A stretch of 64,000 nucleotides of DNA, taken from assembly GCA_004193595.1 (NCBI GenBank), contig RPGQ01000044.1:62001-126000 (forward strand), in the 5' to 3' direction. Shown piece by piece: positions 18,595 to 28,220 of the stretch. Numbering within the stretch: position 1 is the stretch's first letter; each line of letters begins with the position of its first letter. The DNA comes from Desulfobacteraceae bacterium Eth-SRB2 (lineage in GTDB: Bacteria > Desulfobacterota > Desulfobacteria > Desulfobacterales > UBA11574). A program made the translations under genes and the position numbers. Under the pieces are notes generated by a model that was not told where the DNA came from, did no database searches, and saw only the letters and a program-made list of their open reading frames with translations.

Positions 18595-18717
18595 AATATT
18601 ATTTTGTATTGAAAAAATCGAATCTGTCAATAATTTCTTTAAAAATACCGTTGAATATGATATTTTTAGTGTTACGAAAATAAACGGCCTATTTTGACAA
18701 GTGTGTTACCTCTTAGG

Positions 18718-18756
18718 TGTTAAGCTTTAACTCTCTGTTAAAACATCTAATTTTAA
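18718..18756. repeat. Dispersed short repeat (second copy at 14782-14817)
   Basis: The two stretches share TTTAACT-TCTGTTA-AACATCTAATTT with a handful of differences. Both lie in intergenic spacers downstream of degenerate GTAAAAAG sequences. Confidence 0.5.
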
Positions 18757-18834
18757 TCTCCTAAAACTTAAAGCCTGAGATATGTTAAATAAGACCTTTT
18801 GCGAATTCATCTATTTTAAAAACGGTATTAATTC

Positions 18835-19254
18835 ATGATAGCATATGATTTACAATGTATCAACGGCCATTCCTTTGAGGGTTGGTTTGAAGACGGAAAG
18901 GCATACGAAGAACAAGAAAAAAACGGCTTTATTTCATGCCCGATCTGTAACAGCACGTCCATTGCCAGGGTCCCTTCGACTTTTGCCATAAAATCATCTA
19001 ATTCTTTAAAAAATTTTTATGATCAGGATGAAGATCTTGCAAATATTAATCGGAAGATCGTCGATTTTGTAGAGAAAAATTTTGATGATGTGGGATCTGA
19101 TTTTACCAAAGAAGCCTTAAAAATGCATTACGGCGTTGTAGAGCATAGAAACATCAGAGGTGTCAGTACCAAGGAGGAAGAAAAAACGTTAAAAGAAGAG
19201 GGGATTCAGTTTATAAAGGTCCCCATGCCCGTAGTGCCCGATACGGATGCTTAG
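18835..19254 (+). CDS. DUF1178 family protein
   Basis: A 139-residue protein of the DUF1178 family. The N-terminus has a zinc-ribbon-like pattern (LQCINGHSFEGWF, then SCPICNS), followed by a helical, acidic region and a C-terminal VPMPVVPD tail. The family is widespread in Proteobacteria but has no known function. It diverges from nadB. The start at 18835 has no strong ribosome binding site, yet it places the conserved MIAYDLQC strand at the N-terminus, as usual for the family. Confidence 0.85.
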   Translation: MIAYDLQCINGHSFEGWFEDGKAYEEQEKNGFISCPICNSTSIARVPSTFAIKSSNSLKNFYDQDEDLANINRKIVDFVEKNFDDVGSDFTKEALKMHYGVVEHRNIRGVSTKEEEKTLKEEGIQFIKVPMPVVPDTDA

Positions 19255-19495
19255 GTTAGTACCTATGTTATAAATTTTGTGCTTTTTATGGTAAATTTTT
19301 TTAATCAGTATAATTTCTTTATCGTGAATAATTGAATATTTTCGATTGAAGATTGAATATTTAAAGAATTCTTCCAGTTCTTATAATTTTCAATATAAAA
19401 ATGATAGAGCGAAGCGACTTCCTTAAATAGTCAATTGTCAATATTCAATTTTCAATCCCCCTTTGTTCCGGTTTATCCGGGTTAGGCCTTAGGGT

Positions 19496-20317
19496 TCATG
19501 AAATACTCGGATTAACCTTTGCACCCCATGCGGTCAGGTTTTCAGTAATGAACGTGACGATTTGCTGATGCGTCTCCTGCCCATTCCCCTTCACAGGTAT
19601 GGGTTCTCCGAATTTTATATATATTTCTTTGCTGGGATCCACGGAGCCCATATCTTTAAGTATCCTTCCATTACCCTGAAAATCGGTCTTCAACGCAACC
19701 GGAACCACGGCTACCCCGGCTTTTCGCGCCAGCTTAACTCCCAGTGAATTAAAAGATGCAACATCAAACACGGCGCTTCTGGTGGCCTGGGGGAATATCA
19801 TGATCGAACAGCCCTGAGAAATCAATGTTTGTCCTCGCATTAGGACCAACTTCAAATCTTCCCGGGGATTTTGACGGGTAACTGCGATGGGACGGATAGC
19901 TCTAATAATCGAGCCAAAAACCGGGTATCTTAACAGCCCTTTCTTAACGACAAACGTGACACTATTAAATGCAAGGAGAATGCAGGGAAGAACAAGGGTG
20001 TCGAGCAAGCTCATGTGGTTGGCAATGTAAACCAATGGCTCCTGATGTTCCGCCACCCCCTTCAGGCCTGATATATCAAGCCTTCCGCCCGCAGATTCAA
20101 CAATTTTAACAATACCCAGGGAACCGCGTGCCCAGGTCTCCCGGTCATAAGCCCCCTTGCGTGCGGTGATACTTTCTATCAGGATGATATATAGAAGCTG
20201 TACATAATAAATGAACGTGGCCCAGAAGGGAAATTTCTTTACCAGAAAACGACGTTTTCGGGAACTCTGATAGCCGTAGCCGGTTTTGAGAATATGCCAG
20301 AATTGATCTATCTCCAT
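19496..20317 (-). CDS. Lysophosphatidate acyltransferase-like protein (PlsC family)
   Basis: A 273-residue membrane-associated acyltransferase predicted to acylate 1-acyl-glycerol-3-phosphate. A hydrophobic helix near residues 30-47 precedes the catalytic NHMSLLDTLV (Hx4D). The second motif reads FPQATRS where most homologues have FPEGTRS, so the usual Glu and Gly are replaced; the block VVPVALKTD follows. The gene starts 10 bases after the stop of the 601-residue gene, as part of a lipid-synthesis block. The motif change may alter substrate choice or activity. Confidence 0.85.
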   Translation of the reverse strand: MEIDQFWHILKTGYGYQSSRKRRFLVKKFPFWATFIYYVQLLYIILIESITARKGAYDRETWARGSLGIVKIVESAGGRLDISGLKGVAEHQEPLVYIANHMSLLDTLVLPCILLAFNSVTFVVKKGLLRYPVFGSIIRAIRPIAVTRQNPREDLKLVLMRGQTLISQGCSIMIFPQATRSAVFDVASFNSLGVKLARKAGVAVVPVALKTDFQGNGRILKDMGSVDPSKEIYIKFGEPIPVKGNGQETHQQIVTFITENLTAWGAKVNPSIS

Positions 20318-20326
20318 ACTTCTCTT

Positions 20327-22132
20327 TCAGTTCAACTTTTCTTCGAGACCGTTGCTAATGGATCTCAGGCGAACTCTTTCCCGTTCCACAACAACTGAAA
20401 TAGAGGCCAGGTTTTCCTCAGGATACGGCTCCTTATGAGCAATTTCAAGACAAAAGTCCAGGCCCGCTTCCAGATTGTTTTTAAATTCCAGCAACGCTTT
20501 GATTGCAGCGGTCCTTAAAGAAGAATCCGCCACCATCTTTTCAAAATATTCCACATACATCACAATTTCTTTGGCAAACATATGAGGACGCTTGGATGAA
20601 ACCAGGGAGGGGCCTCTTCCATAAATATGGTCCACCATCTCCTTGAGGGTGTAAAATTTACAAAACCATTCAATATTGGGGCCGGGACATATTGATTGGG
20701 GCGATTTTTTTTCTTCGGCAATCCCCAGGGCAATAAGAGCGCCATTGGCAAGATGGTCGCATATACAGGTCTTTTCCCCAACCTTTTTGCAAAGCCTTGC
20801 TTTTTCATCAGCCGAGATATTCATCTTATCAATTTCTTTTAGTTTTATTTTCTGATACCTTCGTGAGGCAAGGCAAATCGGTTTTTCGGTATACTCTGTA
20901 TTGGACACAAGAATATGCTTTGGGCATGTTGAGCCGGGTCTGCCTTCCGCCACCTTTTTTTGGGTCCATATTTCAGATCCTGTGTTATGCACATTATTAA
21001 AAGGAATTCCCAGCGGGGAGACATCACTCATATAGAGATCATCTCCTTGAGCCTGCCGCAACAGTTCACGAGTCGTGGCATCCACGCGTGTAACTTCCGG
21101 AACCAGCAGAAAAGGACTGGCCCATCCGGTTCGATCGATATTAAATTCTTCTAATCGACGGACTTCTCCATGAGTCCCTATCCCTCCCTGAACGGTAATA
21201 AGCGGGCGGTCATTCAATTCAGACTCCGGATAGTCCCATCCCATTTTTTTGTAGTATTTTTGTATGAGCGGTTGAAACTCCGACATCAAGCTTTTGCCTT
21301 TCTCCTTGAACTCCTCAAGAAGAACCGGCAGTAAAATTCCATTGGATGCAAAGACATGGCCGCCGCAGTTCAGCCCTGACTCAATGCGAAATTCATGCAC
21401 TTCAAGACCTTTTTTAGCTAAAAATTTACCCTGAACAAGAGCCGAACGGAAATCGCTGACTTTGAGGATGATTCGTTTTTTGATCCGGCCCATTTTATCC
21501 CTGTAAAAATCCTTGAATCGGGTCATATAACTGAACAAGCGCCGGTTAAAACCCGCTGAATATACAATGCCGGACTCAAGGCAACTATTGGCATACCCCC
21601 TGAGCCCTGCTTGGGCATCGGAAAATTCATCGCCAAGAGGATTGCCGTTTTTGTCAAAATGAGCCCGATCCACAGTAACCATGATATTAACATCTATAGA
21701 GCCGGGTTTCATGCGCGATGTTAAATCTTTTTCAAGAGCATCTCTTTCATGACCGGGCTTCATTTTGAGAAGTTCTTCATATTTTTTTCTTAAAAGAGAT
21801 TCTTCAGGCAACAGTTCAAAATATTTGCGTTTATTGTTGTTTTTGAAAAAAGGCTGATTTCTTGTTTCTTCCATTTTTTTCCCAACAATCTCATAAACGG
21901 TGTCCAGGTAGGCGGTGATCCTTTTGGCCCGACCGTTCTCTGCATTTCTGGGTATTTTGACATAAGGAAGGTTGAACTTTGACGTGTAATATTTCCGAAT
22001 TTTTTCTAGTAAAAGGTCATCTACAAGTGAAATAACCGAAGAAATACCCAAAGGCGCCACACGAATCGGTGTGTCAATCGAGTGCCCGGTTCCCATAACG
22101 GGAATGTGAAAAGTGTGGAAATAATCTGTCAT
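20327..22132 (-). CDS. Conserved protein of unknown function in the fatty-acid cluster
   Basis: A 601-residue protein I do not recognise beyond being cytoplasmic: no signal peptide or membrane helix is evident. The middle has a TIM-barrel-like stretch (PLITVQGGIGTHGEVRRL, then GWASPFLLVPEVTRVD) that recalls FMN-dependent nitronate monooxygenase/PfaD-like barrels. The C-terminal third is rich in Cys: GSTCPKH, KPICLAS, KTCICDHLANGALIALG and SICPGPNIEWFCKFY, enough for a metal cluster. It is five bases from fabH and ten from the plsC-like gene, so it is surely co-transcribed with lipid genes. A redox or lipid-modifying role is only a guess. Confidence 0.75.
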   Translation of the reverse strand: MTDYFHTFHIPVMGTGHSIDTPIRVAPLGISSVISLVDDLLLEKIRKYYTSKFNLPYVKIPRNAENGRAKRITAYLDTVYEIVGKKMEETRNQPFFKNNNKRKYFELLPEESLLRKKYEELLKMKPGHERDALEKDLTSRMKPGSIDVNIMVTVDRAHFDKNGNPLGDEFSDAQAGLRGYANSCLESGIVYSAGFNRRLFSYMTRFKDFYRDKMGRIKKRIILKVSDFRSALVQGKFLAKKGLEVHEFRIESGLNCGGHVFASNGILLPVLLEEFKEKGKSLMSEFQPLIQKYYKKMGWDYPESELNDRPLITVQGGIGTHGEVRRLEEFNIDRTGWASPFLLVPEVTRVDATTRELLRQAQGDDLYMSDVSPLGIPFNNVHNTGSEIWTQKKVAEGRPGSTCPKHILVSNTEYTEKPICLASRRYQKIKLKEIDKMNISADEKARLCKKVGEKTCICDHLANGALIALGIAEEKKSPQSICPGPNIEWFCKFYTLKEMVDHIYGRGPSLVSSKRPHMFAKEIVMYVEYFEKMVADSSLRTAAIKALLEFKNNLEAGLDFCLEIAHKEPYPEENLASISVVVERERVRLRSISNGLEEKLN

Positions 22133-22137
22133 ATTGA

Positions 22138-23151
22138 TTACCAGCGCAAGAGCATTGAACCGTAAGTCAGACCTGCTCCAAAGGCATCGAGCAGAACGGT
22201 TTGCCCGCTTTTAATTGTTCCGTTTCTTACGGCCTCATCCAGAGCCGTAGGGATGGTTGCAGCAGAAGTGTTGCCATACCGGTCCACGTTAATCAAAACT
22301 TTTTCCATAGGGAGACTCAGGCGATTGGCAACGGCTTCTATGATTCGACGATTGGCTTGATGAGGAACAAACCAATCCAGATCCTTAACCGTCATCTGGT
22401 TTTTCTTTAATGCATAATTGGCGAAATCAGATAGCGTTTTTACAGCAATTTTAAAGATCTCTTTACCTTTCATTTTAAATTTATTGAGTTTCCGAGAGTA
22501 TACCTCAGGGGTTACCTCCATATTTGACCCCCCCGCCGGCATATGAAAAAGCTCCCAGAGATTTCCGTCCGAAAGCAGATGGCTGGACAGAATCCGTTGA
22601 GTTGAGTCTGCCGGAACCTGTTCAACAATAGCCGCTCCTGCCCCGTCTCCGAACAAAATACAGGAATTGCGGTCTTCCCAGTTGAGAAATGGGTTAAGGA
22701 CTTCGCCGCCCACAACCAACGCGGTTTTTACCTGTCCTGTCTGAATAAACTTTTCAACAGTTGCCAGTCCATAAATAAATCCCGAACAGGCCGCATTAAT
22801 ATCCATGACCCAGGCTTTGTTAGCGCCAATCTTATGTTGAAGCCAACAGGCGGTGGAGGGAAGCAGAGTATCGGGTGAGCAGGTGGCATAAATAATTTGA
22901 TCTATGTCTTCCGGAGACCTTCCCGCCATTTCCAGGGCTTTTTGTGCCGCTGAAAAACCCAGGGAGGAATTTTGTTCCGCAGGGTTTTCAACATCTGAAA
23001 TCCTCCGCTCTAGAATTCCGGTTCTCTCACGAATCCAGGCGTCGCTGGTTTCTATTCCTAATTTTTTAAGCTTTTCAACAATACTGGCATTGTTGACACG
23101 ATTTTCAGGAAAAGCTGATCCGGTTCCTGTGACTCTTGCTCCAAAATTCAT
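22138..23151 (-). CDS. fabH: 3-oxoacyl-ACP synthase III
   Basis: A 337-residue condensing enzyme that starts type II fatty acid synthesis by joining acyl-CoA with malonyl-ACP. The catalytic triad is visible: Cys in INAACSGFIYG, His in VPHQANRRI and Asn in DRYGNTSAAT. The C-terminal AFGAGLTYGSMLLRW matches the family end. It lies between the unknown 601-residue gene and fabF on one strand. Some members of this group act as specialised KAS III enzymes for secondary lipids; nothing here decides that. Confidence 0.92.
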   Translation of the reverse strand: MNFGARVTGTGSAFPENRVNNASIVEKLKKLGIETSDAWIRERTGILERRISDVENPAEQNSSLGFSAAQKALEMAGRSPEDIDQIIYATCSPDTLLPSTACWLQHKIGANKAWVMDINAACSGFIYGLATVEKFIQTGQVKTALVVGGEVLNPFLNWEDRNSCILFGDGAGAAIVEQVPADSTQRILSSHLLSDGNLWELFHMPAGGSNMEVTPEVYSRKLNKFKMKGKEIFKIAVKTLSDFANYALKKNQMTVKDLDWFVPHQANRRIIEAVANRLSLPMEKVLINVDRYGNTSAATIPTALDEAVRNGTIKSGQTVLLDAFGAGLTYGSMLLRW

Positions 23152-23258
23152 AAGTATTCCACTTTAATTTTTCGCTCTTTTTAGTATCTCCTAAAATAAA
23201 ACCTTTTTTAATTGTTTCGTTCTTAAACCAAATCGATTTTAACCCGGCAGTGCCCTTT

Positions 23259-24563
23259 TCAAAAAGATAGACTATTACGATTTTTTTTCAACCGGTCAAT
23301 TTGCTCGTTGTATTTACTGAGTATCAGTACTGCATTTGTCCCTCCGAAACCGAAAGAGTTGGTCATGGCGAGTTTGACATCCATCTTTCGGGCGATGTTT
23401 GGAACGTAATCAAGATCGCAATTTTCATCTGGATTATCAAGATTTATTGTCGGCGGAATAATGCCCTCATGAATGGTAAGCGCTGTGAAAACGGTTTCAA
23501 TTCCACCGGCGGCGCCTAAAAGATGTCCGGTCATGGATTTGGTCGAACTGATTGCCAGTGAGTGTGCTTTTTCCTTGAATACGGACTTAATGGCTTGGGT
23601 TTCGTAAAGATCATTAAGCTGCGTTGACGTGCCGTGGGCATTGATATAATCCACGGCGTTATATGAAATTCCCGCGTCATCAATTGCTGCAGCCATGCAC
23701 CGGGCAGCGCCTTCGCCGTCCGGAGCAGGTGCCGCCATATGAAACCCGTCTCCGCTCATACCATACCCGCGGATTTCAGCATAAATTCTGGCGCCTCTTT
23801 TTACGGCCCCCTCGAGGGTTTCCAGTATCAAAATTCCGGATCCTTCACCCACGATAAAACCATCACGGTCGCGGTCGAAAGGGCGGGATGCTTTTTCAGG
23901 CTCATGGTTCCGGACGGAAAGGGCTTTCATGGCATTGAAACCGGCAATACATGTAGGTGTGATAACAGACTCCACACCACCGGTTATCATGGCATCGGCA
24001 CCCCCTCTCTTAATGATTTTGAATGCATCCCCCACCGCATGTGTTCCTGAAGCACACGCGGTTGCAATGGATGAATTGGGTCCCTTGGCACCTAAATAGA
24101 TGGAAATCATACCCGGAGCCATATTCCCGATCATCATGGGAATAAAAAACGGCGTTACCCGTTTGGGTCCTTTTTTTCTCAGTATCGCGGCAGTTTGTTC
24201 GAGTATCTGAAGTCCGCCCAAACCGCATCCTGTGAGAACACCGACCCTGTCCTGGTTGGCACTGTCTATAATTAACCCCGAATCTTCCAGGGCCATTCGG
24301 GATGCCGCAACAGCATACGCTATAAACGATTGAATGCGTCTTGCTTCTTTTTTTGGAAGGAAATCCTCAGGGTGAAAATTCTTAACTTCACCGGCAATTT
24401 GAGTGTCAAATCCGGATGCATCGAACCGGGTTATCTCGCCGATGCCCGATTTGCCTTCACACAGTGCATTCCATGTCTCTTCAACGCCGATACCCAGTGG
24501 CGTTACAAGCCCCAAACCCGTAATAACGACCCGCCGGTCCAAAAAGCTCTCCGTATCAACCAT
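23259..24563 (-). CDS. fabF: 3-oxoacyl-ACP synthase II
   Basis: A 434-residue elongation condensing enzyme. The nucleophile is in ATACASGTHAVGDA, the two histidines in NAHGTSTQLND and SMTGHLLGAAGG, and the C-terminal gating loop NSFGFGGTNAVL is present. The C-terminal extension of about 17 residues is Lys/Asn-rich and slightly longer than usual. It sits upstream of fabH on the same strand, with a 107-base gap. Confidence 0.93.
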   Translation of the reverse strand: MVDTESFLDRRVVITGLGLVTPLGIGVEETWNALCEGKSGIGEITRFDASGFDTQIAGEVKNFHPEDFLPKKEARRIQSFIAYAVAASRMALEDSGLIIDSANQDRVGVLTGCGLGGLQILEQTAAILRKKGPKRVTPFFIPMMIGNMAPGMISIYLGAKGPNSSIATACASGTHAVGDAFKIIKRGGADAMITGGVESVITPTCIAGFNAMKALSVRNHEPEKASRPFDRDRDGFIVGEGSGILILETLEGAVKRGARIYAEIRGYGMSGDGFHMAAPAPDGEGAARCMAAAIDDAGISYNAVDYINAHGTSTQLNDLYETQAIKSVFKEKAHSLAISSTKSMTGHLLGAAGGIETVFTALTIHEGIIPPTINLDNPDENCDLDYVPNIARKMDVKLAMTNSFGFGGTNAVLILSKYNEQIDRLKKNRNSLSF

Positions 24564-24886
24564 AATCGCATCATCTCGAAAATTCTATCTCGCCATAAGC
24601 GGAATCCAAGTCACAAGTCTTTTAATGGCAATCTGTTTATTCCAACATCTATTATCCCAATTGGGCCTGCCCGCTCGTGCCTTGCAATGGCAGGCGGGGC
24701 AAAGTCCCTATGTCATATAACTATTTTTGTAGCCGTTCACGGATTTCTTTAAAATCCCAATGACCTAAAACCACTTGGATATTTCCATCATTGATGAAAA
24801 TATCTTTTTAATTGGTTTGCCTTTCTTTAAGATCATAGGGATACCGATTTTTTAATCCCGCCGGATACTCCGGAATTTCGATTTCA
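24564..24886. other. Gap between acpP and fabF without a recognised gene
   Basis: About 320 bases. The only features are a TTCCAACATCTATTATCCCAA repeat unit (about 24638-24660), a GC-rich inverted stretch CCTGCCCGCTCG / GGCAGGCGGGGC and a small hairpin GATATTTCCATCA / TGATGAAAATATC near 24778-24805. Confidence 0.45.
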
Positions 24887-25114
24887 TTAATGTGCATCAA
24901 TATAATCGAAAGCGTTTTTGACCGTAATCAATTTCTCTGCTTCTTCATCAGGAATTTCAATATCGAACTCCTCTTCCATGGACATAATCAACTCCACAAG
25001 GTCCAGTGAATCTGCGCCAAGGTCATCCACAAAGGACGCCTCCGGCACAATTTCTTCAAGATCAACACTCAACTTTTCAGCAATTATCTTTTTTACTTTA
25101 TCTTCAATGGACAT
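24887..25114 (-). CDS. acpP: Acyl carrier protein
   Basis: A 75-residue acidic carrier. The phosphopantetheine-attachment Ser is in [15 protein letters not shown], followed by the acidic recognition helix II ([16 protein letters not shown]). It lies 15 bases after fabG on the same strand and precedes fabF, the usual grouping. Confidence 0.95.
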   Translation of the reverse strand: MSIEDKVKKIIAEKLSVDLEEIVPEASFVDDLGADSLDLVELIMSMEEEFDIEIPDEEAEKLITVKNAFDYIDAH

Positions 25115-25129
25115 TTTGTTTACCCCCTT

Positions 25130-25894
25130 TTATATGTACATTCCACCACTTACATGAATTACCTGGCCGGTTAAGTAAGATGCGCTTTCAGAAGCCAGAA
25201 AAGCAACAACGGCTGCAACATCTTCAGGTTGCCCCGCCCGTCCCAGGGGAACCTGGTCCAGCATTGCATTCCTTGCCTTTTCTGAAAGTAACGCTGTCAT
25301 ATCCGTTTCTATAAAACCCGGAGCGATGGCATTGACGGTTATGCCACGCGGAGCAAGCTCTTTGGCAGCTGTTTTTGTGAGTCCGATTAAACCTGCCTTT
25401 GATGCCGAATAATTCGCCTGTCCCGCATTCCCGGTAACCCCCACAACCGACGCCATATTAATGATACGTCCATAACGCTGTTTCATCATGGCTTTTGCAG
25501 CAATCCTCGTGCAGGTAAACGCTCCCTTTAAATTAATATTTAAAACCATATCCCAATCCGTTTCCTTCATACGGACCAAAAGACCGTCTTTGGTGATACC
25601 GGCGTTATTTACGAGAACATCTATTCGCCCGGATTTGTCTAAAATTTCTTCGAAAAAACTTACCACTTCTTTTTCTTGGGCAATGTTAACACTGGTGCTG
25701 ACAGCCGACCCCCCGGCATGGGCGACGAGCTTCTCGGTTTCAGCAGCAGCCGCAGCTTCAGCATCCGGATCACTGGGAGAAAAATAATTAAAATAAATAC
25801 GGGTGTTCGGTGCTGCCAGTGATATACAAATCGCCCTGCCAATACCTCTCGAACCCCCCGTAACCACAACAGTACGTTGTTCTTGTTCGGTCAT
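25130..25894 (-). CDS. fabG: 3-oxoacyl-ACP reductase
   Basis: A 254-residue short-chain dehydrogenase that reduces 3-oxoacyl-ACP with NADPH. The nucleotide motif is GGSRGIGRA, the structural motif NNAGIT, and the catalytic set Ser (MASVVG), Tyr and Lys (YSASKAG) is complete. It lies two bases after the acyl-CoA dehydrogenase gene and 15 before acpP, so all three are one operon. Confidence 0.93.
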   Translation of the reverse strand: MTEQEQRTVVVTGGSRGIGRAICISLAAPNTRIYFNYFSPSDPDAEAAAAAETEKLVAHAGGSAVSTSVNIAQEKEVVSFFEEILDKSGRIDVLVNNAGITKDGLLVRMKETDWDMVLNINLKGAFTCTRIAAKAMMKQRYGRIINMASVVGVTGNAGQANYSASKAGLIGLTKTAAKELAPRGITVNAIAPGFIETDMTALLSEKARNAMLDQVPLGRAGQPEDVAAVVAFLASESASYLTGQVIHVSGGMYI

Positions 25895-25896
25895 GA

Positions 25897-27564
25897 TTAC
25901 CTCGCAAACAGTATGTCTGCAACCCGATCCATGTCATTTATGACATTTGGGCTGCTGCAAATTAATTGGTTATAAAAATTTGTTTCCATAAAATCATGGG
26001 CCGCCTTTTGATCAAATACACCGGAACCCATCAGGATATTCAGCGCGTTCCGGGAAACAAGTTGCGCAACTTCATCGGCAAAAATCCTGGACATGGCTTT
26101 AATCTTTTCAGCTTCCGGGGCACCGGCTTTTGAAAGGGCCACGGCCTTACGCGCCAGGCTGGCCCCGATCTCCACATGGGTCATCATATCGGCCAGGGAA
26201 AACATGACATGTTGCTTACGGACCAGTCGATGGTCATGAGCCAACATAATGGTATTATTCAAAACCCCGGCCGCAAGCCCGTAAAACCGACATCCGGCAT
26301 CGTTAACATCGCTATCCATGTTTTCCATTTCCCGGCAGATGGCGTTATAAAATCTGCCTTTGCTTTTGCGCGTTTCTTTCCAGCGGAATGTGCTGATAAT
26401 ACTCTGCTGAATTTCGCTGGTCCCTTCATAGATACAGGTGATCTTCACATCCCGCTTGATCTTCTCCACTTCAAACTCGGTCATATACCCATAACCGCCC
26501 AGTGCCTGGATGGCATCGTCGGCGGCCTTGTTGGCAGACTCGGTAGCAAACAGTTTGCTAATGGAACCTTCCACATGAAGGTCGAACTCGCCGGAGTCGA
26601 TCCGTAGAGCAATTTCGTCCATATAGGCGGTTGCGGCCTCAAGTCTTACGGCATGGGGAACCACGAGCTTGTGAGTGTATCCCTGTTTTTCCGAAAGCGG
26701 AGATCCGAACTGAATCCGTTCTTTGGCATAGGGAATCACGATCTCAAGAGCCGCTTCACAAGGCCCCAGGGCCATGGCGGCAACCATGAGCCGGGTATAT
26801 CCAAACACTTTGTTGGCTTGTTTCATCCCCTTGCCGGGAACCAGGCCCACGAGATTTTCAGCCGGAACCCACACATCCGTAAAAGACAGTGGAGATGTGT
26901 TTGAAGCCCGGATACCGTGCTTATCCTCACCCTTGCCCTGAACAAACCCGGGTGTCCCCTTTTCCACGATAAAAAATGCGGGGCCTTCCGGTGTCTTGGC
27001 CAGCAGGGTAATGAAATCGGCATATCCTCCGGTGGATATAAACTGCTTGGTCCCGTTAATGGTATATCCCGTTATTTCTCCGGAATCATTGGTTACCGGT
27101 TCCGCTTTGGTCTTAAGTGACGCAAGGTTGCTGCCGGCGCCCGGTTCGGTCACGGCATAGGCCACAAGGGAATTTCCCTCGGCAATGGCACCCAGCCATT
27201 TTGCTTTCTGTTCTTCGGTTCCCCCCACAATTATCGGGTCGGCGCCGAGCTGGACGGCAAAAAAAGCGGTTCCGATCCCCAGGCAAATCTTACACATTTC
27301 ACGAATCACCGCGCAACAGTCTCTGGTACCGCCTCCCATTCCGCCATAATCTTCATCGATAAAAAGGAGCTGCAGGCCAATATCCGGTCCCATTATTTCA
27401 CGGACCGTCTCTTCCGGGAAAATTTCATTTTTGTCATATTCAAGAATTTTTTCACGGGTTAAAAGACGATTCTTAAGCTGCCTGACCGTCTCTATAACCA
27501 TCTGTCTTGACTCGGAATCCAATCCTTTTAGCACAGGGTTTGCCGGGTTTATATGTGAGGTCAT
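25897..27564 (-). CDS. Acyl-CoA dehydrogenase-like flavoprotein in the fab operon
   Basis: A 555-residue acyl-CoA dehydrogenase with a C-terminal extension of about 150 residues beyond the usual 380-400. FAD-binding motifs AYAVTEPGAGSN and STGGYADFI are visible, with ALGGYGYMTEFEVEK and the catalytic-Glu loop CIYEGTSEIQQS. The family normally oxidises acyl-CoA in beta-oxidation, which is odd inside a biosynthetic operon: it is two bases from fabG and just downstream of rpmF. No enoyl-ACP reductase (FabI, FabK, FabL or FabV) is in this cluster. It might act on ACP-bound chains or supply unusual acyl groups; that is inference. Confidence 0.88.
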   Translation of the reverse strand: MTSHINPANPVLKGLDSESRQMVIETVRQLKNRLLTREKILEYDKNEIFPEETVREIMGPDIGLQLLFIDEDYGGMGGGTRDCCAVIREMCKICLGIGTAFFAVQLGADPIIVGGTEEQKAKWLGAIAEGNSLVAYAVTEPGAGSNLASLKTKAEPVTNDSGEITGYTINGTKQFISTGGYADFITLLAKTPEGPAFFIVEKGTPGFVQGKGEDKHGIRASNTSPLSFTDVWVPAENLVGLVPGKGMKQANKVFGYTRLMVAAMALGPCEAALEIVIPYAKERIQFGSPLSEKQGYTHKLVVPHAVRLEAATAYMDEIALRIDSGEFDLHVEGSISKLFATESANKAADDAIQALGGYGYMTEFEVEKIKRDVKITCIYEGTSEIQQSIISTFRWKETRKSKGRFYNAICREMENMDSDVNDAGCRFYGLAAGVLNNTIMLAHDHRLVRKQHVMFSLADMMTHVEIGASLARKAVALSKAGAPEAEKIKAMSRIFADEVAQLVSRNALNILMGSGVFDQKAAHDFMETNFYNQLICSSPNVINDMDRVADILFAR

Positions 27565-27596
27565 CTTTTTTTCCTCATAGTTTTTTTTAGTAATGA

Positions 27597-27670
27597 AATC
27601 GTAAAAAGTTTTTTTCGAAGGATATGGACCATTTTTGAAGTGAGAAAAAATGACTTTTTACAAAACCGTC
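27597..27670. repeat. Degenerate MITE-1-like sequence between rpmF and the dehydrogenase
   Basis: About 74 bases begin with AATCGTAAAAAGTTT and end with GACTTTTTACAAAACCGTC, the end motifs of MITE family 1, but the interior differs. No coding content. Confidence 0.5.
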
Positions 27671-27671
27671 A

Positions 27672-27848
27672 TTATTCGGTTCCAATTACAGCACGGCCCT
27701 TGTAAGTACCGCAATTGGGGCATGCATGGTGAGAAAGCATTGCATCCCCGTATTGAAAACAATTTATTGTATGGGGAGCTGCAACTTTCTGGTGAATTCG
27801 CCGTTTATTCCGCTTTGACTTAGATTTCTTGCGTTTTGGTACGGCCAT
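27672..27848 (-). CDS. rpmF: 50S ribosomal protein L32
   Basis: A 58-residue ribosomal protein read from the minus strand. It starts MAVPKRKKSKSKRNKRR, has a Cys in INCFQYG and the knuckle CPNCGTYKGR, and ends VIGTE. The zinc-type cysteines are C30, C43 and C46, with His40/His41 near a fourth ligand site. rpmF commonly heads fatty-acid gene clusters, as here upstream of the acyl-CoA dehydrogenase, fabG and acpP; plsX, which usually follows it, is missing. Confidence 0.93.
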   Translation of the reverse strand: MAVPKRKKSKSKRNKRRIHQKVAAPHTINCFQYGDAMLSHHACPNCGTYKGRAVIGTE

Positions 27849-28220
27849 TAGTAATGCTCTCTTTTAACTAATTGAAAATATTAACCATTTACTACAACTT
27901 CACCGTCATGATTAGAAATTGCGATTTAAGTAATTTAAACAAAAAGGATTGTCAAGGGTTTTCATGAACATTTTTCTATTTTGTATATACATTCGACAAT
28001 TACGTACGGTTCCATGGCTATAAAAGGGGGCGTATGTTTTTTATCTGTATGTTATTATTATATAATTAATTTTAAAATCCGTCTCATCCCTGTTCCTGTC
28101 CAAAAAATCAGGCGGTTTGAAAGATGGTTCAATGTTCAAACCTAACCGTAACGGCTAAAATATATTTGATCTGTTTTACTCATTACTAATACTCAATTTA
28201 TTACCGTAAGTAATAACTTT

